Source: Sediminibacterium ginsengisoli
GTDB lineage: Bacteria; Bacteroidota; Bacteroidia; Chitinophagales; Chitinophagaceae
Assembly: GCA_943326215.1 (NCBI GenBank)
Contig: CALPSK010000034.1
Location: forward strand, 1 to 7,680
Length of the DNA: 7,680 bases
Direction of reading: 5' to 3'
The translations under genes were made by a program, and so were the position numbers. The notes under the pieces were generated by a model. The model made no database searches. It was not told where the DNA came from and saw only the letters and a list, made by a program, of their open reading frames with translations. This document shows, piece by piece, positions 1 to 7,385 of this stretch (its first letter is position 1; each line of letters opens with the position of its first letter).

Positions 1-1120
1 CGATATTTACATTCACCGCCATATTGGCAATAGCTTGAATAATTAATGTAAAACTTAATCCCAGCGCTAAAAAAGCCCCAAATGCATAAGGACAACGCCT
101 AAATATTCTAATGCATCTAAATAAGAAAACCAGATAAATAAAAATAATAAAGACACCGCCTAATAACCCGTACTCTTCAATGATGACTGCATAAATAAAA
201 TCGTTATAGGCTTGAGGAAGAAAATTTCTTTGTCTGCTATTGCCTGGGCCCAATCCCATAAAAATACCACCGTTCGCAATGGCAATTTTTGCTTGCTGCA
301 CTTGATAAGGTACATCATTATCCTTGGCATACATAAAATCCTGCACTCTAGATACCCAAGTACCCACACGACCATAGCTTTTCATTTTCTCTGCTACCAC
401 AGGACCACCTTCAACCGACTTACTGGAATGCGTGGCCATAGCCACGCCGACAATAATAGCCAAGGGTATCATGGCTACTAGTATGGTTAATAAAATATGT
501 TTAATACTTATTCTTCCAATAAACATTAATAAAAGTGAAGTAGCACCTGTTAATAATGCATTCGATAAATTGGCAGGCATAATTAATACGCAAATAATGA
601 TTACAGGTGTAATCACTGGAAGAAATCCGTTTTTAAAATCTTTGATCACTTCTTGCTTCTTACTTAACATCTTAGACAAATACATAAATAAAGCCAACTT
701 GGCTAAATCACTTGTCTGAATGGTCATATTAATGATGGGCAACTTGATCCACCTACTTCCTTCATTAATTTTCGCACCAAAAAATAAAGTATATATTAAT
801 AAAGGAATAGAAAATAGGAATAAGATGGTGGCAATTTTAGAAAAGACAGTATAGTTTACGCGGTGTAAACCAAAAATAGCCAGCAAACCCAGTAAAGTAA
901 ATACAACTTGTTTAAATAAATACACACTTGTATTTCCACGATACATTTTATATGCCAATGAACCAGTAGCACTATATACTACCAATATAGAAATAAGAGA
1001 CAATACAATGACTAACCCCCATATGTATCTATCTCCCCTAGTTCTTTGGTCTAAATGTTCTTTCATCCCACCAATAGTGGGCATTTGTGAAAATAGTTTG
1101 TCTGTAGTATCGTTAAACAT
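1..1120 (-). CDS. ftsW: FtsW, septal peptidoglycan glycosyltransferase (SEDS family), 3' partial
   Basis: This integral membrane enzyme polymerises lipid II into glycan strands at the division septum, in partnership with FtsI. From the ATG at 1118-1120 the frame runs without a stop to the window edge, giving 373 codons. Visible SEDS hallmarks are GSRWIKLP (121-128), the loop RVGTWVSRVQDF (251-262), PYQVQQAKIAIANGG (271-285), GLGPGNSRQRNFLP (289-302) and DFIYAVIIEEYG (307-318). By position, Asp307 matches the essential Asp297 of E. coli FtsW. Several hydrophobic segments fit the ten-helix fold, the first at about residues 33-51. The last visible residues align with the helix just before the usual C-terminal LPFxSYGG motif, so roughly 30-50 residues are missing. 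The start follows the murD stop by 21 nt in the same frame; Met19 (codon at 1064-1066) is a possible alternative start. FtsW is preferred over RodA because of the dcw context. Confidence 0.95.
   Translation of the reverse strand, partial: MFNDTTDKLFSQMPTIGGMKEHLDQRTRGDRYIWGLVIVLSLISILVVYSATGSLAYKMYRGNTSVYLFKQVVFTLLGLLAIFGLHRVNYTVFSKIATILFLFSIPLLIYTLFFGAKINEGSRWIKLPIINMTIQTSDLAKLALFMYLSKMLSKKQEVIKDFKNGFLPVITPVIIICVLIMPANLSNALLTGATSLLLMFIGRISIKHILLTILVAMIPLAIIVGVAMATHSSKSVEGGPVVAEKMKSYGRVGTWVSRVQDFMYAKDNDVPYQVQQAKIAIANGGIFMGLGPGNSRQRNFLPQAYNDFIYAVIIEEYGLLGGVFIIFIYLVFLFRCIRIFRRCPYAFGAFLALGLSFTLIIQAIANMAVNVNI
430..447. repeat. GC-rich perfect inverted repeat inside ftsW
   Basis: Two 7-base arms, GCGTGGC and GCCACGC, flank a 4-base spacer (CATA), so either strand could form a short stable hairpin. 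It lies within the ftsW coding sequence, over codons for Gly-Val-Ala-Met-Ala-Thr-His. There is no T-tract on either side, so it is not a standard intrinsic terminator. It is most likely a coincidence of coding sequence; no function can be claimed. Confidence 0.3.
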
Positions 1121-1141
1121 AAATGAAAGCTCTTTTATAAA

Positions 1142-2482
1142 TTACAGTTCTTTTACAGACTCTTTAAATTGACGACCTCTATCTTCATAATTTTTAAATA
1201 AATCAAAACTTGCACAAGCAGGACTCATTAAAACCAAGTCTCCTTTTTCTGCTAATTTGAAAGAAGCATTCACTGCTTTTTTAGCACTATCCACTTCAAC
1301 GATGGTGCTTACTTTATCTTTAAAAAATTCAATTATTTTTTTATTGTCGGTGCCCATACAAACAATGGCCTTTACTTTCTCTTTGACTAGATCGGCAATT
1401 AATTCATAATCGTTTCCTTTGTCTACACCGCCTAAAATTAAAACAGTGCTTTTTTGCATGCTCTCTAAAGCATACCAAGTACTGTTTACATTCGTGGCCT
1501 TGCTATCATTGATGAAATCAACGCCTCTTACAGTAGCTACAAATTCCATTCTATGTTCTAGACTGTGGAAATTACTTACTGCTTCGCGAATTTTTTCCTT
1601 TCTGATACCTAAGGTAGTAGCTGCAATGCTTGCAGCCATGGTGTTATAAGCATTATGCTTTCCTTTCAAGGCAAAATCATAAATGCTCATAGTTACACGT
1701 TCTTCTTGGATTTTTAACATCATTTGATCGTTCTTGATGTAGCCTCCTTTTTTTACTTCTTGTTTCATAGAAAATGGTAGTGGGTTAGTATTGATGGTTA
1801 GTAGTTCTAGATGTTTTACGATGGTTTCATCATCTATACAATAGATGAAATAGTCTTCTGCAGTTTGATTCTCTATAATTCTAAACTTGCTTTTAATATA
1901 ATTTTCGAATTGGTGATTATACCTGTCTAAATGATCTTCTGAGATATTTAATAAAATGGCTATCTCAGGTTTGAAATATTGTATATCGTCTAATTGAAAA
2001 GAGCTTACTTCAATAATGTATAATGCCTTTGGCGCTTGTGCAATTTGTCTTGCAAATGAATAACCAATATTGCCTACCATGGCTACATCTTCATTTACTA
2101 ATTTGCAGATATGATATAATAAAGCCGTAGTAGTACTTTTACCATTGCTTCCAGTAATCGCTGCAATTTTGCTTGCACCTTTGTATCTATAGCCAAATTC
2201 AATTTCGCTAATTACGGGTATGCCTTTTGCTCTAATCGCTTTCACCATTTCATTTTTCTCTGGTATACCTGGACTTTTTACGACTTCATCTGCTGCTAAA
2301 ATTCTCTCTGCACTATTTACCCCTGCTTCAAATTCAATGCTAGCATCTTCTAATTCTTTTTGAAAATTAGCCTTGATAGCGCCTCCATCAGATACGAATA
2401 CTTCATAGCCTTTTTGTTTGGCTAATAAAGCAGCACCTACCCCGCTTTCACCTGCACCTAATATGACTAATTTTTTTGCCAA
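1142..2482 (-). CDS. murD: MurD, UDP-N-acetylmuramoyl-L-alanine--D-glutamate ligase
   Basis: This cytoplasmic ligase uses ATP to add D-glutamate to UDP-MurNAc-L-Ala, the second amino acid of the peptidoglycan stem. The 446 residues match the family length (E. coli about 438). The N-terminal UDP-binding Rossmann domain begins at once with KLVILGAGESGVG (4-16) and contains SPGIP (70-74). The central ATPase domain has the P-loop GSNGKST (111-117), with Ser where Thr is more usual, followed by EVSSFQLD (158-165), NISEDHLDRY (179-188) and the probable carbamylated lysine Lys199 in YIKSK. The C-terminal domain carries HRMEFV (310-315), NDSKATN (325-331), GGVDKG (351-356) and SPACASFDLFKNYEDRG (420-436). 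The start is TTG: no ATG or GTG lies between the upstream in-frame TGA (2498-2500) and the conserved Rossmann strand. It begins 4 nt after the mraY stop. Confidence 0.97.
   Translation of the reverse strand: MAKKLVILGAGESGVGAALLAKQKGYEVFVSDGGAIKANFQKELEDASIEFEAGVNSAERILAADEVVKSPGIPEKNEMVKAIRAKGIPVISEIEFGYRYKGASKIAAITGSNGKSTTTALLYHICKLVNEDVAMVGNIGYSFARQIAQAPKALYIIEVSSFQLDDIQYFKPEIAILLNISEDHLDRYNHQFENYIKSKFRIIENQTAEDYFIYCIDDETIVKHLELLTINTNPLPFSMKQEVKKGGYIKNDQMMLKIQEERVTMSIYDFALKGKHNAYNTMAASIAATTLGIRKEKIREAVSNFHSLEHRMEFVATVRGVDFINDSKATNVNSTWYALESMQKSTVLILGGVDKGNDYELIADLVKEKVKAIVCMGTDNKKIIEFFKDKVSTIVEVDSAKKAVNASFKLAEKGDLVLMSPACASFDLFKNYEDRGRQFKESVKEL
2480..2482 (-). other. TTG start codon of murD
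   Basis: Read on the minus strand the junction is TAG (mraY stop, 2487-2489), ACCC, then TTG GCA AAA AAA. The murD frame is closed upstream by TGA at 2498-2500, and no ATG or GTG lies between that stop and the codons of the first conserved beta strand; the first internal Met is residue 79. TTG is therefore the only reasonable initiator. No Shine-Dalgarno sequence precedes it, so initiation probably depends on coupling to mraY translation (inference). Confidence 0.85.
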
Positions 2483-2486
2483 GGGT

Positions 2487-3800
2487 CTATCTAGTTTTCA
2501 AGGTTAATATAGAAGCCACGACTAATAAAATAGTAATAATCCAAAAACGAACGGCTATCTTACTTTCGTGAAATCCTTTCTTTTGATAATGATGATGTAG
2601 TGGGCTCATTAAAAACACTCTTCTTCCTTCACCATATTTTTTCTTCGTGTATTTGAAATAACTTACTTGAATAATTACAGATAAGTTTTCAATTAAAAAC
2701 ACACCGCAGAAAATAGGAATTAATAATTCTTTTCTAACAATAATGGCTAGTGATGCAATAATACCTCCTAAGGCAAGGCTTCCTGTATCTCCCATGAAAA
2801 CCTGCGCTGGATAAGCATTATACCATAAAAATCCAATACAGGCACCTACAAAGGCACCTACAAAAATGGACAACTCTCCTAAATTAGGTATGTACATTAC
2901 ATTTAAATAATCGGCAAATACATAGTTACCACTTACATACACAAATACACCCAGCGCGGCACCAATAATGGCAGATACCCCGGCGGCTAGCCCATCGAGG
3001 CCGTCAGTTAAGTTGGCTCCATTAGATACAGCGGTGATAATAAAAGTGACAATAAGAATATAAATAATCCATGTATACTTTTCAGCACCTGGACCCATCC
3101 AACTAATTATTTTGCTATAATTAAATTCATGATTTTTTACAAAAGGAATAGTAGTAATGGGTGTTTTCACTTTTACAAAGCGTCTTTCTACCCCATTAAT
3201 TTTTCTAACTACTACATCTGCACCCTTTGCAACCTTCTCTCCTTTTTGTAAGCTTCCAGAAATAGTGGTAGAAACAATTTCTCTTTCCACAGTGACAGCA
3301 TTACTAAAATAAAGTGTTACGCCAATGATAATACCTAGTCCTACCTGACCAATAATTTTAGATATACTCGCCAGTCCATCACTGTTTTGTTTTTTATAAG
3401 CACCGCCTTGGGCTTGTGCTTGCTTTCTTGCTCTAATTTTAAAGTAATCGTCTAAAAAGCCAATAAGGCCTAACCATACCGTACATAAAATCATTAAACG
3501 GATATAGACTTTATCTAAATTGGCAAATAATAAAGTGGGAATTAAAATACTCAATAAGATAATTATACCTCCCATGGTAGGTGTCCCCTTTTTCTGTTGC
3601 TCGCCCGCTAAGCCTAAGTCTCTAACGGTTTCACCAATTTGTTTGCGTTGTAAAAAAAGTATTATTTTTTTACCATACACAGTAGCAATAAATAAAGACA
3701 TTAATATAGCCATGGCTATTCTGAAAGTCAAGAACTGGAAGGCCCCCAAACCTGGGATATTAAATGTTTTGTCCAACCAAGAAAATAATTGATACAGCAT
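2487..3800 (-). CDS. mraY: MraY, phospho-N-acetylmuramoyl-pentapeptide transferase
   Basis: This inner-membrane enzyme transfers phospho-MurNAc-pentapeptide from its UDP carrier to undecaprenyl phosphate, making lipid I, the first membrane step of peptidoglycan synthesis. Signature motifs are all present: KGTPTMGG (71-78); GFLDDYFK (114-121) with Asp117 and Asp118; [15 protein letters not shown] (260-274) with Asp266 and Asp269; [12 protein letters not shown] (335-346); and [10 protein letters not shown] (400-409) with the His triad 402-404. Many hydrophobic helices fit the ten-helix topology. At 437 residues it is longer than E. coli MraY (360), largely because of an insertion at about residues 167-214, in the periplasmic loop before the ITTIPF motif (215-220). 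Such longer MraY proteins are familiar in Bacteroidota. It starts at ATG 5 nt after the murE stop and ends 4 nt before murD. murF, which sits between murE and mraY in E. coli, is absent here. Confidence 0.97.
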   Translation of the reverse strand: MLYQLFSWLDKTFNIPGLGAFQFLTFRIAMAILMSLFIATVYGKKIILFLQRKQIGETVRDLGLAGEQQKKGTPTMGGIIILLSILIPTLLFANLDKVYIRLMILCTVWLGLIGFLDDYFKIRARKQAQAQGGAYKKQNSDGLASISKIIGQVGLGIIIGVTLYFSNAVTVEREIVSTTISGSLQKGEKVAKGADVVVRKINGVERRFVKVKTPITTIPFVKNHEFNYSKIISWMGPGAEKYTWIIYILIVTFIITAVSNGANLTDGLDGLAAGVSAIIGAALGVFVYVSGNYVFADYLNVMYIPNLGELSIFVGAFVGACIGFLWYNAYPAQVFMGDTGSLALGGIIASLAIIVRKELLIPIFCGVFLIENLSVIIQVSYFKYTKKKYGEGRRVFLMSPLHHHYQKKGFHESKIAVRFWIITILLVVASILTLKTR

Positions 3801-3805
3801 ATTGA

Positions 3806-5269
3806 TTATTTTTCTAATTCTTTAAATTGGTTTGCTAATACTTGCTTATCATCAAAATCGTGTTTCACGCCTTTAATATCTTGGTACTTTTCATGGCCCT
3901 TTCCTGCTATTAAAATAATATCGCCCGATTTTGCAAAACTTACAGCAGCCTTAATAGCTTCTTTTCTGTCAACAATATTGATATACTTTCTTTTGGCAGC
4001 ACTTGTTAATCCTTCTTCCATATCCTTGATAATTTCATTCGGATCTTCCGATCTTGGATTATCGCTGGTAAAAAATACTTTATTACTTAAATCACAAGCT
4101 ACCTGCGCCATAATAGGTCTCTTTGTTTTATCTCTATCTCCACCGCAGCCAACCACTGTTATCACTGTTTCATTGCCCTTTCTTAATTTGGCAATAGTGG
4201 TTAATACATTTTCTAGTGCGTCAGGCGTATGCGCATAATCAATAATGCCAATAATTTTTTCTGTACTCACGATATAGTCAAACCTGCCTTCTGCGCCTGT
4301 TAATGCACTTAGTACAGTTAATACTTCTGTAGTTTTTTCACCTAATTGAATAGCCACTCCATATACGGCTAATAAATTATAGGCGTTGAATGTGCCAATT
4401 AAACGGCAGTGTACTTCTATATCATTCACCAGCATCACTAGTCCACTTAATTGATTTTCTAAAATTTTACCTTTATAAGTGGCAGGCGCATGAATAGCGT
4501 AGGTTAATTTAGTAGCCTTGGAATCTGCGAACATTATAGACCCGTTTTTATCATCTAGATTGATTAATGCAAAAGCAGTAGCAGGTAATTTATCAAAGAA
4601 AGTTTTTTTAGCATCTATATAGGCTTCAAAAGTTTTATGATAATCTAAATGATCATGTGTAATATTAGTGAAAGCACCGCCTACAAATTGAAGACCAGTA
4701 ATACGGTGTTGATGAATAGCATGGCTGCTTACTTCCATAAATACATGTGTGCAACCTGCCGCCACCATTTTATGCAATAATGCATTTAATTGAATAGCGT
4801 CTGGTGTAGTATGTGTAGCTGCAATGACTTCCGTACCAATATGGTTTTGCACAGTACTTATTAAACCACAGGTATACCCTAATTCAGAAAATAATTTATA
4901 CAATAAGGTAGCTACGGTGGTTTTACCATTGGTACCCGTTACGCCCACTAATTTTACATGGGTAGAAGGCTCATCGTAAAATTGATGTGCCATAATAGCC
5001 ACTGCCTCTTGTGCATTCTCCACCATGATATAAGTAAGACCTTCTACTAAAATAGCAGGTTTGTTTTCACAAACAATTACAGTAGCCCCATTTTCAATAG
5101 CTGTTGGTATGAAGGAATGGCCATCGGCTTGTAAGCCTTTAATAGCCACAAATACAGCGCCTTTAATTACTTTTCTAGAATCTATTTGTATATCGGCGAC
5201 TTCTTGTTGGGTAGTACCTACTACCTCTCTCAAAGCCACACCAAATAATATAGATTGTAATGATTTCAT
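3806..5269 (-). CDS. murE: MurE, UDP-MurNAc-L-Ala-D-Glu--meso-2,6-diaminopimelate ligase
   Basis: This cytoplasmic ATP-dependent ligase adds the third stem-peptide residue to UDP-MurNAc-L-Ala-D-Glu. Its 487 residues are typical. The N-terminal uridine-binding domain has DIQIDSRKV (26-34) and [12 protein letters not shown] (40-51). The central domain has the P-loop GTNGKTT (112-118), THTTPDA (152-158), EVSSHAI (179-185), [10 protein letters not shown] (202-211) and YIDAKKTFF (217-225), in which Lys221 is the likely carbamylated lysine. The C-terminal domain has GRFD (328-331), DYAHTPD (344-350), [12 protein letters not shown] (374-385), DNPRSEDP (403-410) and GKGHE (456-460). The DNPR form with its arginine is the meso-diaminopimelate type, whereas lysine-adding enzymes usually lack that Arg, so the substrate assignment is by motif. 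The ATG overlaps the ftsI stop by one base, which suggests coupled translation. Confidence 0.97.
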   Translation of the reverse strand: MKSLQSILFGVALREVVGTTQQEVADIQIDSRKVIKGAVFVAIKGLQADGHSFIPTAIENGATVIVCENKPAILVEGLTYIMVENAQEAVAIMAHQFYDEPSTHVKLVGVTGTNGKTTVATLLYKLFSELGYTCGLISTVQNHIGTEVIAATHTTPDAIQLNALLHKMVAAGCTHVFMEVSSHAIHQHRITGLQFVGGAFTNITHDHLDYHKTFEAYIDAKKTFFDKLPATAFALINLDDKNGSIMFADSKATKLTYAIHAPATYKGKILENQLSGLVMLVNDIEVHCRLIGTFNAYNLLAVYGVAIQLGEKTTEVLTVLSALTGAEGRFDYIVSTEKIIGIIDYAHTPDALENVLTTIAKLRKGNETVITVVGCGGDRDKTKRPIMAQVACDLSNKVFFTSDNPRSEDPNEIIKDMEEGLTSAAKRKYINIVDRKEAIKAAVSFAKSGDIILIAGKGHEKYQDIKGVKHDFDDKQVLANQFKELEK

Positions 5270-5271
5270 TA
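5267..5271 (-). other. TAATG stop-start overlap between ftsI and murE
   Basis: On the minus strand the ftsI stop TAA (5269-5271) and the murE ATG (5267-5269) share one adenine. The preceding bases are AT-rich with no Shine-Dalgarno-like purine run. This arrangement usually means that ribosomes ending ftsI restart on murE, keeping the two products in step (inference from known overlapping start-stop junctions). Confidence 0.8.
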
Positions 5272-7383
5272 ATTTAAATCAATTTGTACTTGTTGTCCTT
5301 TAATAATAACTTCTCCTTGAGCAATACTTTGTTTTACCACTTTTCCTTTACCCACGCATTTCACGAGTAGTCCCTTTTTCTCACAAAGCCATAAAGCATC
5401 TTGTAATTTCATACCCGTCATATTAGGCATAGTTGTATCTGAAAGTATTTGATTGGCTGCTTTTAAACTTTTTCCTTTTCCTTGTAATTGAATCCAATTA
5501 TTAGAAGCTATAGAAGAGTCTTGATAAGGAATAGATAATTGTTTAGCAATCGTTTGCAAAGAAATTTTTGAAATACTGTAATTAAATAGTGAACTATCTT
5601 TTACTGCAAATACTGGTGCGATATCTAATTTGTTCTGTATATAAGTGGAATATAATCTGTCAGCAATTTCTTTAAATACAGGACCTGCCACAGAGGCGCC
5701 ATAAAAACTAGCCGCATGTGGCTTATTTTTTATAATAACTACCACTGTATACTGTGGATTGTCTGCAGGAAAATAACCCGCAAAAGAAGATTGATAAATT
5801 CCCTCACCATAGCCCTTATTGCCATTCGCCACTAAGGCTGTGCCGGTTTTGCCTGCTACTTTATACAAGCTATTTTTAAACAATGTTTTTCCAGTACCAT
5901 TAATACAAACACCCTCTAAGGCTATACGTAAATCTCTAATAGTAGTTGGCTTACATAATTGAGCATTGTATACTTTAGGAGAAATGGATTTAATGATTTT
6001 GCCTTCTTCTTGTATTGAATTAACAAGATAAGGGCGCATCATTACGCCGTTATTTGCAATAGTATTATATAAGTTTAAAGTTTGTAGTGGTGTAATTTCA
6101 ATATTATACCCAAAGGCCATCCAAGGTAGTGTGGTAGGACCCCATAATCTACTACCTGGCTTTACAAGCCTAGGTTGTCTTTCACCTACTAAATCAAGAC
6201 CCGAAGTTGAATCTAATCTCAACTTTGTTAAATGTTTGAAATACTCATTCACATTATTACTATAATGTGTCATCGCAATTTTTGCCATCCCCACATTCGA
6301 ACTTTCTTCAAAAGCTTCTAAAATAGATGCATCAAATTTCCCATGCTTTTCAGAATCATATACTGTTTGACCAGCTATCTTCCATACACCCCCCTCTAAA
6401 TTGACTCTTGAATTTAAATTCACTTTGCCATCTTCTAAGGCCGATAATAAAGTCACTAATTTAAAAGTAGATCCAGGTTCTGTGGGTGTGATGGCATAAT
6501 TTAAATCTTCCGCATATTTATTTTCACCCACCTTACCCAAATTAGCAATGGCTTTAATCTTACCTGTCTTCACTTCCATGACTATGGCAACACCTGTTTG
6601 TGCTTCATTTTTAAGCATCATACTCATCAAGGCCTTTTCAGTTACTTCTTGTATGAATACATCAATGGTGCTTACAATATCCTTACCTGTTTCAGGCGCT
6701 ATTTCAAATTCACCTTCTTGCACGGGAACTGTTACACCACCTGCAATAGCGCGTACTAATTGACGGCCGTTACGACCGTTTAAAACAGTATCATAAGACT
6801 TTTCTAAACCTACTTTATTTTCATCTCTAGCAAGTCCAATCGTTCTATAGCCAATATTTTCATAGGGGTTTAAACGAATATTTTTTTCCTCTGCGATCAT
6901 CCCACTTTTATACCTACCTAATTTAAATAAGGGAAATTTGACTAATTGTAAATATTCTCTATAAGTAATTTTCTTTCTTAATTCATAATTACCTACACTT
7001 GCTTCATAAGCCTGCGTTAACTCGTCTTTGTATTTTTCTGCAGACTTATCTTTAAATAAAGCAGCTAAACTCAAACTTAATGAATCGATATGCGTTCTAA
7101 AGAGTAGACCGCTTTTTTCATGCAGTGGACTTACTCTAAAATCGATATAAATATCAAACTGAGGAATATTAGTACTTAACATTTGCCCATCTTCACTATA
7201 GATAGTACCTCTTGCTGCAGGTATTTCTATAATTCTTTGATGTAGGCTATCACTTAAACTTCTCCAGTATTTCCCTTGTACTTGTTGAATATAAAATGCC
7301 TTACCTATAATAAGGATACATACTAATACGATAAGTATGAAACTTAAGTACACCCTCCATAATATGTCGCGTTTTACGTCCAT
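5269..7383 (-). CDS. ftsI: FtsI/PBP3-type class B penicillin-binding protein with a C-terminal PASTA domain
   Basis: This is the septal peptidoglycan transpeptidase, anchored in the inner membrane, which cross-links the glycan made by FtsW. A short cytoplasmic tail is followed by one membrane helix (about residues 10-28). The pedestal domain contains the class B signature ARGTIYSEDG (57-66) and later IGLARDENKVGLEKSYD (182-198). The transpeptidase domain has the three catalytic motifs: STFK (Ser305 acylated serine, Lys308), SSN (361-363) and KTG (512-514). The C-terminal part ends with one PASTA-like domain (about 652-703), recognisable by MPNMTGMKLQDALWLC and the closing GQQVQIDLN. At 704 residues it is longer than E. 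coli FtsI (588), mostly because of this tail and its linker. It starts 2 nt after the FtsL-like gene and its stop overlaps the murE start. FtsI rather than another class B PBP is inferred from position. Confidence 0.96.
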   Translation of the reverse strand: MDVKRDILWRVYLSFILIVLVCILIIGKAFYIQQVQGKYWRSLSDSLHQRIIEIPAARGTIYSEDGQMLSTNIPQFDIYIDFRVSPLHEKSGLLFRTHIDSLSLSLAALFKDKSAEKYKDELTQAYEASVGNYELRKKITYREYLQLVKFPLFKLGRYKSGMIAEEKNIRLNPYENIGYRTIGLARDENKVGLEKSYDTVLNGRNGRQLVRAIAGGVTVPVQEGEFEIAPETGKDIVSTIDVFIQEVTEKALMSMMLKNEAQTGVAIVMEVKTGKIKAIANLGKVGENKYAEDLNYAITPTEPGSTFKLVTLLSALEDGKVNLNSRVNLEGGVWKIAGQTVYDSEKHGKFDASILEAFEESSNVGMAKIAMTHYSNNVNEYFKHLTKLRLDSTSGLDLVGERQPRLVKPGSRLWGPTTLPWMAFGYNIEITPLQTLNLYNTIANNGVMMRPYLVNSIQEEGKIIKSISPKVYNAQLCKPTTIRDLRIALEGVCINGTGKTLFKNSLYKVAGKTGTALVANGNKGYGEGIYQSSFAGYFPADNPQYTVVVIIKNKPHAASFYGASVAGPVFKEIADRLYSTYIQNKLDIAPVFAVKDSSLFNYSISKISLQTIAKQLSIPYQDSSIASNNWIQLQGKGKSLKAANQILSDTTMPNMTGMKLQDALWLCEKKGLLVKCVGKGKVVKQSIAQGEVIIKGQQVQIDLN
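5272..5430 (-). other. PASTA domain-coding segment of ftsI
   Basis: These codons encode residues 652-704: a Pro-Asn-Met-Thr-Gly-Met opening, an amphipathic helix (LQDALWLCEKKG), a strand with VKCVGKGKVVKQS, then the IAQGEVIIKGQQVQIDL closing strands. This is the alpha-beta plan of PASTA domains, which are found at the ends of PBPs and PknB-type kinases. Only one clear copy is visible. The preceding region, about residues 605-650, may be a degenerate second copy or a linker. Confidence 0.75.
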
Positions 7384-7385
7384 GC

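Noticed and set aside
160..719. Overlapping short frames on both strands at the left end
   Set aside because: All of them are shadows of ftsW, whose conserved SEDS motifs occupy the remaining minus-strand frame across this region.
1121..1141. Possible promoter or terminator between murD and ftsW
   Set aside because: Only 21 nt are available, with no inverted repeat and no recognisable Bacteroidota promoter elements at proper spacing.
3520..3792. 90-codon plus-strand frame opposite the start of mraY
   Set aside because: It is antisense to conserved MraY codons, has no supporting context and would face against the operon.
3789..4238. 149-codon open frame on the plus strand, antisense to murE
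   Set aside because: It lies wholly opposite conserved murE codons, its product has no recognisable domain, and its length is expected from the skewed codon use of the real strand.
6763..6770. ACGGCCGT palindrome followed by a second CGACCGT block in ftsI
   Set aside because: It falls on the repeated Asn-Gly-Arg-Asn-Gly-Arg codons of a conserved PBP segment, so coding sequence explains it.
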